DNA of 64,000 bases from Lucifuga dentata. Taxonomy: Eukaryota > Chordata > Actinopteri > Ophidiiformes > Bythitidae. The position numbers and the translations under genes were made by a program. The stretch is from NCBI GenBank assembly GCA_014773175.1, contig VXCM01000305.1, positions 523,084 to 587,083 of the forward strand. The letters run 5' to 3'. Of the stretch, positions 43,345 through 56,436 are shown one piece after another. Each line of letters opens with the position of its first letter. Within the stretch, counting starts at the first letter, position 1. The notes under the pieces were generated by a model. That model had not been told where the DNA came from and ran no database searches. It saw only the letters and a program-made list of their open reading frames with translations.

Positions 43345-46300
43345 AGACTGCATCTGCAAGGTGGACTGTTTTTTGGCCATAAGCTAAAAGAAATGAAAGT
43401 ATTTTAAAATTGCATTCACATTGTCATTAGAGCTCGTGCTGCCACCACTGATCACACCACTTATCATCTGAAATGCTCTTCCATACTGGACCCAAAAGAG
43501 CAACTTATCTTAGAAACGTTGCCAAGTAGCATAATTTGATTGCATTGGTGCTTTGGCATAACAAACTGCTTTCTTTAACTTTCTCCAAAGCAACTGCATG
43601 CTGTGCTTGCTTCTTTAAAATGATGGCATTGATTAATATGGCACCTCTGTTTTTTTTGTTTTTTTCTTTTATTCATGTGCAGGATTAACATGTAATTCAT
43701 TATCATACAATTTACCCTGTTTAGTGGGTCTCTAAGGTTGAAGCATTAATAGTAAATCAGTAGCTACTAGGATACTGGCTGCACATGAGGTGGAAGATAT
43801 AATCCTGCCACATTGTGTGTGAGAACAAAAAGAAAGGCAAGAAGTGCAGCGGGTGCTAAGGGCACCACACTCAACAGCGTAGCAGCCACTGCAGTGGCCA
43901 CCATGCTGGCTTTATTAGTTTAGCATCACAAGCTTCCCTCCACAGAGAGTGTAAAGTGTGTGCCAAGATGGAGGAGAAGTAATGTGTTGTGTGCCTGTGT
44001 GTCTGTATTTCTCTTCGATGAATTTTCTACTTGCTGTACAGAAACCATGCATACTTTGCATTTATGTTCTGTTGTGTGTGTGTTGATGTGTATGCATGTG
44101 TGTGCATGTTCCCAGCCTGTTCTCTGATACACGTGATTCACTGAGAAAATAAACAGACAGCAATGCAAAGCCCTTGCACAGTAATGGCCTGTGAGGGCCA
44201 AAACAAAACAAACGATAAAATCACTTAAATGCTGAGTTCCAGAACAATCCTCTAATAAAGTGAGCTGACCTACTGAATTCTAATTATGGTTTTAAAAGGC
44301 CTAATTTGAATTTTCTGCAAGCTGGAGGTTGTTTTGTGAGAATGACTTGCAGCCATCATTGTAGATGCATATATCTTAGGGATGGAGACAAGGAACAAGT
44401 TGCAATTCTTCAGGCATGAACACCAAATCAGAGAAAAGGTGGGGTAGGTGTTGCAAAATTGAACAGCTGCAATAGTAAATAAGGTTTATGTGGCAAGGGG
44501 AGAGCAGTCTCTCATCGGTCACCACGGTAACTGTGAATGTTGTTGATCCCTTGGGGTGGAAGAGGTGTCTCTCTCTTCACAGTAACACACTTGCATCCAT
44601 TGCTCAGAGTGGCATAGTATTCAACTCTAATCACAACTGTTAAATAATTCCATAATTAACAGTGTAAACCATTGATGTTCAACTACATTTAGATGTTTTC
44701 TTTTAATCTGTGCTTTAAGAGAAACTAACACACAGGGAATAAAGCTTCTTGGGGTATAAGATGTGGTTGTTGACCGGGTGACAACAAAACTAAGAGACTT
44801 GTATTCAAGTGATCTTAAAACAGTCAAGCTGATAGTTAAACACAGCATTGCTGCCAGAAGAGGAGCAGTGGGGAGCCAGCAAACTAGCTTCTTTTCGAAT
44901 CATTTGCCAAGGCGCTGGCTTTGGACCAGAATCACATTCATGCTCTGAATGTGAAACAGCAATTATTTATAGTTTGCAGCGTATTTTATCATGCACACAG
45001 TGGTGCATTTTCAGAAAACACAGATGGAAAAAAAATGAACTGTTAAGATTTAGCTTTTGTTTGTTTCGTGACACTCTCTTTGCTGTGATTCTGCTTCTAA
45101 CAATAGCAATTGTAGTGCAAAAAACAATTTCATGTTATCCCATATGTCTAAGGATAAAAATGCCTGAAATAAATTCTGCAAAGAAGAAGGAACAAAGTAG
45201 TCAAAACTCTTTTAAAGAGGGATGTTTGTGTATTCAAAGAGTTGTACTCGAAGAGATACAAATCTGACATAAAACTATGTGAAGTTGCCTTTCAGTCATT
45301 AAATATAATAGTGTTTTGGGGGGATCAGCATTGACTGTCAAATCAATGCAAGGAGAGCTGAGGATAGCAGCCAGTACAACTCCCTGAGGCACAAATGAAT
45401 GCTCCTCTTGTTTCCCTGTTGATCTTCCCCTGGTTGACATGTCCTGTTTTCCTCTCCGACTCGTTCAAAGGCTAACAGGCTCATTTGAGCCATTTCTACA
45501 GGGAGACATGGATGTAGTCATTTGAATAGAGTTGCTTGGACCAGACTCATGGTGGCATGGCATCCTGTGCACTCAAGCCAATTCGTGATTGTCGTGCAGG
45601 GAGCCATTGTAGTTTTCTGTACTCTCCTTTTCGTCCAGGACAAATCAGCCATTTAGCGAGCATGTGCTTCTGAACTTCATTTACCCTTTCAAAAGAATAG
45701 ATGCGAGTGGAACATGCCACAACAAAATGATCCTGTTAAGCTATTCTGATGTAAATCATTCACAGTTTTATAAGGGAAGGGAAGGGATTGCATTGTTTAT
45801 TGTACATTTTGACAACATATTGTAGGTTAAATTGTGCTATTTTCTTTTGTTTCCTGAATGCTGCAATATATTATAGAGCACAGCTTTGGATAAGTGCTAT
45901 GTAAACTTGTTATTTTGTGGATGAAATATAGTATAATTTGAAATGTCAATTTTATGACAGTATGCCACTCCATCCAGTCTACAAATATTATTTGATGTTG
46001 GTAGTGTAGCTGAACATATTATTTCAGGAGTCCTTCACTGGGCTGACCCACTAGTGCTTGAATCACCTTTCTACTCTTATCTCTTCCTATTTCATCATAA
46101 GCAAGCAGTGTTATACTGAAAGTTGTGTGCATGGACTGACAACCCCATCATTCAAGCTTACATCTGATTCCTGTGGTTAAAAAGCATCAAAACTATACTA
46201 ACCTCAAATAAGACCTTCACTATTGCCTGTTCTTTTGGAACACTTTCTATGGATCTCTTGCTTGGGAGGCACCAATAAAGATGAAGGGAATGACAGATAA

Positions 46301-47302
46301 TAATTTTTATAATAATTTTTATAGTGTGATATAGTAGGGAGTATGTGTTAAGCATTTTCAAAGTTGCAAACTTGAGGTTCACACTTTGAGAAATGCATCC
46401 AGTAAGACAAACCCATGGGACATGAAATGCCATACAACTTTTGTTTTTGATTACTTCTGGAACATATCAATATGAACATGTAACAAATAGCCCCTTCACA
46501 CATGGAATTTGTTAATTTGCTGGCATCACCTATCTGTTCAATTGGTGGCTTTTTGCCATTCAAACATATGTCTCCTTTACAGAAAATTCCTATAAAGGCT
46601 CTGTTCAAACATGCCAGGACCTTTACAGGAAGGGGAACAATCATTGCTTGATATTTGGCATCTGCCAGGTGAGACTGGGTAACAGCAGGAAGTTATATAT
46701 AATACACAAGGTGAGAGATTGTTTAGTTTGTGTAGTATACTGGTCATGTTGTCATACAGAATGATGTTTCTCAAGGTGTTGTTTTATGGTCTACTTGTCT
46801 CGTCTACAGCATGAATGGAGAGCAGCTCTCTACTTTCTGCATCAGACCAATTTCCAGCCATACTTATCATTTGTAAAAGATATGTTCAGTGAAAGTCTTC
46901 TGATCTAAAATGAGCTATGCGATCTGGTGCAGAATTTAAAGTGTCACTTCCTACTCATGAATGATTGGTCCACATGCTATACATTAAAAAAAAAAAAAAA
47001 TCTAACATCAGAGCACCGTAAATGTGCCTTTTGCTGGCAATGTGACTGCATTATGCAGTCACAATGCTGAAGTGATAAATTGCCAGCAAATTAACAGAAT
47101 GGCATGTACTGTATATCTGAAAGGGGCTAAATTGGAATTTACGGGCCCACACACCTGCCCACACACCCAAGAAGTACAAGGCTATAGAGCAAGTGTTGAA
47201 CAGCATCAGTGTTTCACAGTCTCTGTGTGTTACCAGCTCAGGCCTGAAGTGGCTGGCTAACCAGAACAAAGCAGGTAAAGAGCCAGTACCTAAAAATGCC
47301 TC

Positions 47303-47324
47303 TTTTTTTTTTTTTTTTTTTTTT
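47303..47324. repeat. Poly-T tract
   Basis: 22 T residues. Confidence 0.9.
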
Positions 47325-48170
47325 CACTCCGTGCACAGAGTGCAGCCTCAAGGGAGATTTGAAGAGGATCAGTGTGCAAAGGTTTCAAAATAGACCCAGA
47401 CATGAAAATAAGAACATGTAAATTCATATGGTGTGCCTGTTTAAAGTGGTCTAATATTACTCTCATACAATGCATGTATGCTGGGCAAACAATAAATGAA
47501 GAATTTCAATATAAGATGCTGGTATTGCACTTTGTCTGTACAAAATATCTTAATAATTACAAATTAAAAATATTTCTGACAGAATTCATTTCAAAAGCAT
47601 GTAAAGTAGCATAAAGTGGCATAATCCATTACCGTAGATAAAAGCAGGAAAACATTACTGCTGAATTCCACAGTTTACTATTACAATCATCATTTGCATT
47701 CATTTGCATCTGTTAATATTTGTCATCAGCACTAATTCAGCTCAGTCTTACAAGGTCAAAGCTTTAGGAAACACCTGCATGCTTAAAGCCACACGGTAAG
47801 TAATTCATCACTATAATGATTCCTTTGAGATAACAAGTGAGTGCATTGATAAATTATTTAGTATTAGTGATAAAACGGAAGGCAATAGAAAACCCTCTGT
47901 GTTTTGTGCTTTCGGTTGAAGGACATAAAAAAGCAAGCTTGTTCCATATGCCTCTGGCAATGCTGTAATGAAAATCCTCACATTCTACTGAAAAAAGAGT
48001 TTTTGGTTAAAATCCGGAATGAACAGAGATTCTGATTTCTAATTCAGTGTTCATCTATGCTGATATCACGGTTTCTCCACTTAGTTGGACATCAATTTCT
48101 GACTTTTCAATGACCATCAAGATCAGGTTCGGTGAAGTTCAAGGACTCAAATTTGACATGTTTTGGGATT

Positions 48171-48210
48171 AAAAAAAAAAAAAAAAAAANTAAAAAAAAA
48201 AAAAAAAAAA
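48171..48210. repeat. Poly-A tract with N at 48190
   Basis: Poly-A on both sides of N, with a T directly after N. Confidence 0.85.
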
Positions 48211-48944
48211 GCCCTGATCAAAATTAGACATGATGGAGATCTCATTCCTTTAGTCATCATCTTGTCTAGTGAAGAGATCTAAGTGAAATTATTCATTTTA
48301 GCATCACTGCTACATCAAATATCCATCACAGCTTTCCTCCCAATATGAAATGATGATGCTGGGATATGGATAGCAGGGAACCAAGGCATACTGATGAATT
48401 TTAGTGCTACATTTTAATAAAAAATCAAATACTTTTAAGGTCATCCATTTATTTTTCAAAAGCTTTTCTAAAGTTTTAGTTTATTTTTCTCATAATAATA
48501 TAACATATTGTAATATTTGTCTAAATTCTGAAGCATGGCACAATCTTCCTGCATGCTACATATTATTTACGTCAACATTGGTTTACTGATCCATCTCTCC
48601 TGTTTTATGCACACTGATAGGACTATACAAAGTCTTAGATTTGTCAAGCATATCAACTTATCTTATACACATTCAACAAACTCACTGGAACATGACCACG
48701 CATTCATTATGGCTCTCCAGCAGATTGCCGGAGAGTAAGCAGGGTTTTAAAGAGAGTTCAATTTCAAATGCAAGCTTATAGTTTTTGCATAATGCACTGA
48801 CTGTATTAGTGCACCACAGTACCCTGTGCTCAGTCCACCTTCTGATTTCTTTAACTCACTGTTACCCAACAATTTTGACTGCAGGGATACAAAATTAAAC
48901 AAATAATTAAAAGAGAAGAAAAAATTATGCATCAGTTTAATATC

Positions 48945-49012
48945 TTTGCAAAGGAGGTTATGCTTTTACCCGCATCTGGTTGAATCGATTTTGATTAAAT
49001 ATATATGAAATA
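48945..49012 (+). repeat. Dispersed fish repeat, AAGGAGGTTAT family, copy 2 (short)
   Basis: TTTGCAAAGGAGGTTATGCT, TTTACCCGCATCTGGTTGAA and CGATTTTGATTAAAT match the start of the repeat at 29252 with an internal deletion. Confidence 0.45.
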
Positions 49013-49032
49013 TATATATGTAGATGAGTCTA

Positions 49033-49099
<67 letters not shown>
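49033..49099. repeat. (TATC)n microsatellite
   Basis: About 16 uninterrupted TATC units. Confidence 0.95.
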
Positions 49100-49165
49100 A
49101 TAAACAACTTCTTATGACAAATAAAGCAGTTAAGCAGAATTATATTAGTGGTTTCTTTCTCTCTT

Positions 49166-49330
49166 GGGCAACGTGGTGGTGCAGTGATTTGGACTGTTGC
49201 CTCACAATAAGAATATTCTGTTTGAAGCCCCCTGTCAGTTCTTGATCCTTTCTGATACCCCTTTTTAACAGGGGCTGATGCTGGAGTCAAACTGGAACCA
49301 TACAGGGAGTTTCAGCTGCAAAAGCACTGG
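49166..49330 (+). repeat. Degraded fish repeat, GTGGTGCAGTG family
   Basis: GGGCAACGTGGTGGTGCAGT, GACTGTTGCCTCACAATAAG and GAATATTCTG match in order the common fish repeat GGCACGGTGGTGCAGTGG...CACTGTTGCCTCACAGCAAGAAGGTTCTGGG (recall). The right border is unclear. Confidence 0.5.
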
Positions 49331-49724
49331 TGTTCAGTCAGAAGAAGAAAAAAACAAAACAAAAAAGAAACACTTCTCATGTCACCGTTTTTGGGCCCCA
49401 AAAACTTGGTCTGGAGAGAAGGAACCATGATTTCACAGGCCAGGAGGCAGGATATGGATTGTTGTTTACCTCAACCACCATTATGACACAAGCAGCAGCA
49501 GCAATGAGCAGCATTTCAGTGTATTGATTAACTTAACAAACTTAAGAAGTTGAAGTAACAGTATACAGGCTGCAAGATGGAACTCAGCAAAAGTGGTGCT
49601 GGTTGATGCAAAAGTCATGCTGCACTTAATTACGAGTTAACAGGCCTAGCAGAGCACCGGCCAAGCACTGGCACCATGTTGATGGAAACGAGGTGTTTGT
49701 GTGGGTTTCCCCCACCATCAAAAA

Positions 49725-49890
49725 AGTGTTTATGCTTCTGCTATTGCCTTTGACCAAGGCACTCAACTATAGACCTGGAGTTGGTCCCCGGTTTCTAAAC
49801 TATGGCTGTCCACTGTTCCCTATAGTTAGTATGGATCTTTTGCAAAGGATTACTTTTCCCCATGGAAGTGTGGGATCATTAAAAATAAGT
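49725..49890 (+). repeat. Degraded fish repeat, GGTCCCCGG / TTCCCCATGG family
   Basis: GACCAAGGCACTCAAC, GAGTTGGTCCCCGGTTTC, GGCTGTCCACTGTTCCC and TTACTTTTCCCCATGGAAGT followed by GATCATTAAAAATAAG appear in the order of a dispersed fish repeat ending AAATTTCCCC-(A/G)-GGGATCAATAAAGT (recall). Confidence 0.45.
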
Positions 49891-50459
49891 TATATTACTT
49901 AAACAAGACAAACTTTGGCCTGGCTTGTTCGACCTTGGCAGAGGTACCGTATGTGCTCTAATGAGTGCCCTTCTAATGTTCTGTCATCATTGATGAACTT
50001 GAAATCTGAGTTGTTGCTACTCCTTTAAAATTAGGCCAATCAAGGACGAGAGGTTTTTTTTTTTTCATATATTTTAGTCTGTCCTCCTTCCACATTTACA
50101 GTGTGTAAATTGGTTCTATTTCAATGCCCAATTGCAGCTTGCTACAGCAAGTAAACGCATCTAAAACATGCCTTTCCCTTACAAAAGCTTTAAATAAGCT
50201 GTGCATCATTCCATACAGTCCTGTTCAAAGCTGAAACAGTATGGGTAATTGGTTGGTAAATCTTTTAAATCATACACTGCTGGTGGGTGTCATCCTAACC
50301 TACGATTCTAAAACTGGGTGTTCCCATCGGACTTTTAATTGTGAACTCACAGTACATCAAAGTAGCTTCACACAGTCTGGACTGAAGGCAAAAACAACCA
50401 AGCAGGAACATTCTATTTTCACATTTTAAAGCTCTACAAAAAGTAAGTAAAAACTTTAA

Positions 50460-50773
50460 CATGGAAATAAGAATGAGTCCTTGTTTGACCCGATTTAAGC
50501 AGTAATTTTTTTTTTAAATTTTTTTTTTTATGGAATGATACATAACAGCAAAGCCACGGTACAAATAAAGCATACTGGCAGAAATGGCTGACATGCAGGG
50601 TTCCACTTCAGAAAGCTCACTTCACTTCACTTCTGCCCTGAGGAAAATGTGAGTGAAACTTTAGTTCGAACTGATCTAAAAAACAAGAACAGCAGTTGAA
50701 AGTTTAAGTTGAGCAGCTCTTGAAAATGACCTCTTCTCTTTCATGGAAATAAGAATGAGTCCTTGTTTGACCC
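50460..50773. repeat. Exact 32-bp direct repeat, 282 bp apart
   Basis: The 32 bases at 50460-50491 (starting CATGGAAATAAG, ending TTGTTTGACCC) recur exactly at 50742-50773. T-rich tracts follow each copy. The intervening sequence is non-coding and not itself duplicated. Confidence 0.8.
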
Positions 50774-50893
50774 TTTTTTTTTTTTTTTAATGATCTTCAC
50801 TTGTAAAGTATGTTCTTGACTCTCTCCATAGAAAGGTCAGAATTCAGATTCAGGGTTAGATGTATAGTATAGCTACATTACTGTTGTTGGTGA

Positions 50894-50985
50894 GGATTCA
50901 GTGTCTTGCTGAAGATACTTAAGCGGGGCGAGTTACACGGCTGATTATAGTACGGCCTCTCACTGCTGTGCCATCCTACTGCCCA
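50894..50985 (-). repeat. Degraded fish repeat with tRNA-like text, minus strand
   Basis: On the minus strand: GGCACAGCAGTGAGAGGCCG, TAATCAGCCGTGTAACTCGC, AGTATCTTCAGCAAGACACT and GAATCC. This follows a common fish repeat in which GGCTCAGCAGTAGAG...TTCGAATCC...GTCCTTGGGCAAGACACTGAA occurs (recall). Possibly tRNA-derived, but too decayed to fold. Confidence 0.4.
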
Positions 50986-51581
50986 TAATACATTTTATGA
51001 CCTTAAAGGTCCCAGTATGCTTCATAAAAAGTAGAACTTATAGGGCAAAAGGACATTTTGCAAAGCTCAGGACTCAGTGATTCAGGCTCATTCTGTGTTC
51101 TTTGTGCAGGGACCCCAAACTGAACTTCTGTCTTTTGTTGCTAGCAGGCAGCTCTCGACTTTTGTTTTAGTTCATGGACTACTTCTTTTGCTGTTGGAAC
51201 AAACAAACGGAGAAAATTCTTCCATCTTACTCCAATTTGGGACAAATACTATCAACCTCTCCTTCTCCATCTTCTTCATCTTCTTTTTATTGCTAAATAA
51301 ACAAAGCCACTGCCAATTCCTATCTGTGGATTTTAAGCATCTTTCACTGTTGCCTCTTGTAACAGGTGACTTATAACCATTCTGTGCCCCTACTGGCATG
51401 GAGTAACATTCAAATTCGTATGGACTCTGCAGTGCACAGTGTTCTGGGGGCATTTTCACAGGCTTGTTCTTTTATTTTTCATCTTACATTTTTTGAAATA
51501 TACTGGGGTCTCCAGGAATATACCAATACTATGAAATAATTGTCTGCACACAAAATTGTCAATAAACTCCACAGCAAATCA

Positions 51582-51620
51582 CAAAAAAAACAAACAAACA
51601 AACAAACAAACAAAAAAAAC
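51582..51620. repeat. (AAAC)n repeat
   Basis: Imperfect AAAC units flanked by A runs. Confidence 0.88.
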
Positions 51621-52460
51621 AACATACAATTGTTATGAGAAGCATACAAAAATAAGAATAAACCTCAGCTGGAAATGATTGCATGAGTTCTTCTTAACCC
51701 TAACTGATCAACTGTCAATCAGACAATCAATATTGTGCTAACAGATCTATCAGTATGCTGAGATTGACAACAATCCAGATGTTTGACCTTTTCACAGGGT
51801 TAAATCCTGAGATGGGGGCTTCAGAGGGTCTGACAGTAGAGTGTGCTGTGGCACTGAGAAAGATTAAATGAAATGCAAGTGAGATTCTATTGGCAGGTTG
51901 AGAAATTAACAGGAGCACAGAAGAGAAATACCCAAGAAAGTTCAGAAAATGTCTGTGAAATTAAAAATAAAGGGGAAGAACAAGCCCCCCGATAATAGTG
52001 AATACCTGCTTTTGTATTTCACCCCTTTCAAATTCTATTCATTGAGCTGTCAAATATTAACATGTGAATGTGTCTACTGTCCCTGTGGCTCATTTGTGGT
52101 GATTTGTAGCAACCAATAAGACTGAGATTCTCTCTAGTGCTTCTTGGTCAAGAAAATGGAGCTGTTTTTGATCAGAAAACAACTGAGCATACACACACAC
52201 ATAAACGCACAATGGTCTGAACACAAAATAGACACACATACACACATAGCTTGCAGCAGTGGAAAATGTCACTGATTGTTACTGATGTGTAGTGTTATCT
52301 TAATATCACAAACCTCAGAGGTGGCAAATTGAATGTTTAATTAACAATGTGTAATGCAAATGTACAGTGAAAATACAAAATAATTAGCATATACATATAC
52401 TGCATGCACTCACTGGCTGACTGCTGATCGGATAATGTATTTCTTCCTTGTTCTATTTTT

Positions 52461-52660
52461 AAAGGGGACATATTATCTTATTTATTTATTTTATTATTTT
52501 CATATTGTTATTTTTACATAGAGATCTATTTTGAAGCTCTGTATTGCTTTAATTTGCTCATTTTCTGCAGCACCATTGTGTACACTGAGTGAAAAAAGGC
52601 AAGTTTAGGTACTGTCTCTGACCCTCTCCTGAAAGTCAGCTCTGTGTTGACTTTCAGGCT
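52461..52660 (+). mobile_element. Truncated MITE, AAAGGGGACATATTAT family
   Basis: AAAGGGGACATATTATCTTA marks the terminus. TTTTCTGCAGCACCATTGTG, ACACTGAGTGAAAAAAGG and TCAGCTCTGTGTTGAC follow, in the order of a well-known fish MITE (recall). The matching right terminus (ATAATATGTCCCCTTT) was not found, so the copy is truncated and its right limit is approximate. Confidence 0.5.
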
Positions 52661-53316
52661 GGCAACACACACAGACTGAAACACAGATATTGGCCAAACA
52701 CTTTCTGACTAGAATTGTGCTTCATGTGTTACATGTTGATGTCAGCATGTTACAGAAGTAAAGAATTAATCTAAAACAAAGCTTTCAGGTTGCCTTTGGT
52801 TTACTAGATTCATTTCTGTATGCATGAAGCTCAAGTTTTACAAGTTTGAGTATGTTCAGCACATACTCCCTACTATAGACCAATATAGCATTGTGGGTAA
52901 GAAAACTAAAAGTATAAACTGCTTCTTTTAAATCTTCACATATCTCAGTCTTTAACACATTGGTGTGATGACTACAGACAGATTTACACTGTTGTGCTTT
53001 TTATTATTTTAGTTTATACAGCAAGCTCTATTTTTGATATATTATATTGTGAAGGTGAGCTTCCTATCCATACAGTAAAATTTAATTACATCATGAATAT
53101 GCCTCTGCATACTAAGCACATATGTTGGAAAACCTGAAGTAAATTTGCTTCTTGTAACAGCAAACGAGATATTCCAGGAAACAGAGGACTAGAGTGTTGA
53201 CAAAATTACAATATTCTCATGAATATTGTGGAGCATTAATCAGACACAGCTAGGTGCTTGTAAATACTTAGTGCTGGAAAATTAGCATCATTATGCAGAA
53301 ATACTACTGTAGTGTA

Positions 53317-53318
53317 TT

Positions 53319-53370
<52 letters not shown>

Positions 53371-53372
53371 TC
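53317..53372. repeat. (TTTC)n microsatellite
   Basis: About 14 uninterrupted units; a long homopurine-homopyrimidine mirror repeat. Confidence 0.95.
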
Positions 53373-53623
53373 ACCATTGATATGGAGATGTGTGCAGAAG
53401 TGAGATTCTTTCACCATAATTCATTGAGTTGTTCCTCCTCTATGACCGCTTTATGTGTTCATTCTGTATTTTTCACAATAAATTCTGGAATTTGTCAGCA
53501 ATGACATATTATTAATGGCACTCTAGCTATAAAAATCTGCAATGCACTTGCAGAATAATATCTCCAACCAGTTAATACAGAGACACAAGACCATTTTAAA
53601 TACAGTAGGATGGCTCAATGCAG

Positions 53624-53627
<4 letters not shown>

Positions 53628-53678
<51 letters not shown>
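53628..53678. repeat. (CA)n microsatellite
   Basis: About 25 CA units. Confidence 0.95.
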
Positions 53679-53683
<5 letters not shown>

Positions 53684-54540
53684 TGGTGAGCCATGAGACA
53701 AATGCGGGTAAATACCTGACATGACAGATCCAATTCTACTTGTGTAACATAAACAGGGATGGATAGGTGCAGGCCCAAACAAAATATTAATAAAGAGTTG
53801 TGGTTCTGCGATGTGACGAGAGCTCCAGCATTATACTCATTCATCTTTCACTTTGCTTTTCCTCTAGGCCATAATATTTCTCATCAATCAGCAAGTTAGG
53901 TGTCAAGTGAGAACAATTCAGCACAAAGTGGATGTCAGGCTCTCTTCACTGCCCATTTTCCAATCTGGCAAATGAATGCCTCTCTGATGCTGATGAATAT
54001 GTATTGATAGGAGGGAAGATGGTATGCAACAGGACCCACATGTAGAGGTATGACATTAGATTGTCAGAGATTATAAAGACAAAATTTATATATGTACAGT
54101 AAATGACAAAAAACAACCTACACATTTCAGACTTTTTCTACCAGCAGTATAACACATTATTTGAATTTATTTTTATTCATTTATGTTCCACCACCTTTCA
54201 CTAGCTTGTAATTAGTGTTCTAGGTATATAAATATAAAACAGAAGTGTGTTGCTTCTGTGCTCATTAGCAACTTTGCCCTAAAACAGTCATATACACACT
54301 TGTGATACTTGAGGGATTACATTATTGTTTAACTTTTAAATTAGCAAAGCAGAGCTTGTTTTCCTGACTGCTTGATCGTCACTTTTTAATTATGTTTTAA
54401 TGTTAACAATTAGTACTGAAGTGGAGTCAGCAACACCTCTTCATAAACAAGGCAATGTAAAAATCTTTTATTGTTTTGATACATTCAAAAAGAAAATCTT
54501 TCTCAGTTATAGAAACTGTCCAGTATTTGTTGGGAAATAG

Positions 54541-54580
54541 AAAAACAAACAAACAAAAAAAAACAAAAAAAAAAAAACAG
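54541..54580. repeat. A-rich / AAAC repeat
   Basis: A runs interrupted by single C residues. Confidence 0.8.
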
Positions 54581-55458
54581 ATGGTTTGTGTGTTTTAACA
54601 CATTATCCAATCAGTTTTTGCTTGAATAAAATAGTAATAAAATAATAATAAAAATAAAATAATAGTAATAACATAAAACACATTATAAGATGCAAAAAAA
54701 AAAAAAGAAAAAAATAGTGCTAAGTACGTTATGAAGTATAACACACTAACGTGCTCTTTGAATGACACAGTCATGATTTATAGACTACTGTCAGCACTTT
54801 GAGGTGGATATGAATTATTGTGCTGTTTACACATCAAGTACTGACAAACATCAATAGTTTATCACCTAGGAAATTATTTGCAATCCATTTTTATGGTGCT
54901 TACGTTGTCTGATTAAGCTAAAAGCTGTCGTCAGAGGACAATGGTCCTTGACATCTTCAGATAAAACCCCCTCCCAGGCTTTCATCATGTCTCTGCAAGT
55001 CCTCTAGTAATTCATCCTGAACAGATCATTCCAATATTTCTTAGTAAAAATCATGATTGTATTTGCTGATGATCCAGTGTTTTTACATAGTATGATCATG
55101 TACAATTTCAACCCAGATGAAAATATCTTGGTGTATTTTTGGACAGCTGAATGGGACATACTGTCATTTCTGAATTCAATATGAGAGATCATTTCTTGGC
55201 TGACAGTAACACTGTATTCTGCTTTCAGTCATCACTCAGAAACATGTAAGCTGGAATATGGACAGAGGATTGGTCTTTTGATGCTGTCATTTTCTTTTTA
55301 TATTGCACTTGTAAAACAGAGAATGTAAATATATAGACAACTAACCTCTGAAGGAAGGGGCTGGCTGCTTGTTTCTCACCATGCACTCAGAATAGAATAA
55401 CAAAGCATGTTTCCCAGTGAAGTGTGTTCCTTCAGCCTTCCCCCATCCACCAATCTAA

Positions 55459-55501
55459 TCCATCCATCCATCCATCCATCCATCCATCCATCCATCCATC
55501 A
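55459..55501. repeat. (ATCC)n microsatellite
   Basis: About 10 ATCC units; it could be an inverted LINE-type ATGG tail but no LINE body is visible beside it. Confidence 0.9.
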
Positions 55502-55762
55502 ACCCACCCATTCAAAGTGACAATACCATCTATTTATATTAAATATGTCAGGAACAAAAAGATGAGCATCTGACAATGATACGCTGTCCATCTGTTATAC
55601 TGCTGAAATGGAAAAATATTGTGTGTGATGATGGAGATAATTGTTCAGCTGAGGTTGTGTGGTCCTGTATTATCAAATAAAGATATAATAATTCATATTA
55701 TGAGTAAACACCGCAAGATCATTTTGTTACACTGTGGAGAAGTTTGCATCCAACCAATCAGC

Positions 55763-55763
55763 C

Positions 55764-55828
<65 letters not shown>

Positions 55829-55829
55829 A
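55763..55829. repeat. (CTAT)n microsatellite
   Basis: About 16 CTAT units. Confidence 0.95.
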
Positions 55830-56400
55830 CCAATGAAATGTCATAACATCTGCTTATTCTGTTCTGAATTTGCCTCATTTTTAGCATGTTAAGATGCTAT
55901 TTTTCCAACAAGAATACAATTGCTCTTCAGCTGGCAGTTAAAGATTGGGTGCAGTGATTGTAATTCAGTCAGGAAAAGCTTACTCTGGATTTCTAACGCC
56001 AGGAGTGTCTTTGATGGTTCATTTAATTTGTCTGTTTCTCTATGCTCAGACAATTTTCATTAGGTTGAAGCAGTGTGGCCTGGTCGACATCCCTGCTAAC
56101 ACCCATTTCTTGTTGGCAATCATGTCCGAAACATAAGCATCTAGTTTGTATTCCCTCCTTCTGTCTCAGCATCTGCCTTACTCACCCACTCACTCAACCA
56201 TGACAGAAACCCAAAACCCTCATATTTTGTTCAGCTTTTCCACTTAAATTTAATAGCGTAAAAGAATAATTTGCATGTTTAAGATAAAGAGATAAGAGAG
56301 AAATGTTGAATAACAGGTTATTGTAATTTTATCCCAGCCTACCAAAGCAATATTCCCTCTCCACACTCTCTCTGCTGTTGTCTGACAGAATACAGACATC

Positions 56401-56436
56401 TTTTTTTTTTTTTTTTTANTTTTTTTTTTTTTTTTT
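56401..56436. repeat. Poly-T tract with N at 56419
   Basis: Poly-T on both sides; A directly before N. Confidence 0.85.

Larger units (their letters stand above)
41410..48944. other. Non-coding sequence, no gene seen
   Basis: Holds simple repeats (42394-42432, 43323-43344, 47303-47324, 48171-48210). Bases 42880-43230 and 47640-47960 are repeat-free and TAAT/ATTA-rich. The longest frames are 124 codons (41871-42245, minus) and 139 codons (44848-45267, plus); neither has a domain, signal or splice context. A 98-codon minus frame at 46348-46644 was also inspected without recognition. Confidence 0.5.
49331..52460. other. Non-coding sequence with degraded repeats
   Basis: Contains repeat relics at about 49690-49890 and 50894-50985, a 32-bp direct repeat (50460 and 50742) and an AAAC run (51582-51620). 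No coding signal; the 95-99-codon frames at 51077-51459 overlap on opposite strands and look random. Confidence 0.5.

Noticed and set aside
44848..45267. 139-codon open frame on the plus strand
   Set aside because: Longest frame in the window but with no domain, signal peptide, splice signals or family resemblance, in AT-rich non-coding sequence; length is within chance for 64 kb in six frames.
49033..49099. Regularly spaced repeats suggestive of a CRISPR-like array
   Set aside because: Tetranucleotide tandem repeat without spacers; the same applies to 38051-38134, 53317-53372 and 55763-55829.
52980..53110. Right end of the GGGGACATATTAT MITE
   Set aside because: No complement of the left terminus is present here; the copy is treated as truncated.
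55459..55501. ATCC run as an inverted LINE tail
   Set aside because: No LINE 3' sequence (GGATAGGCTCC or similar) is recognisable beside it on the minus strand.
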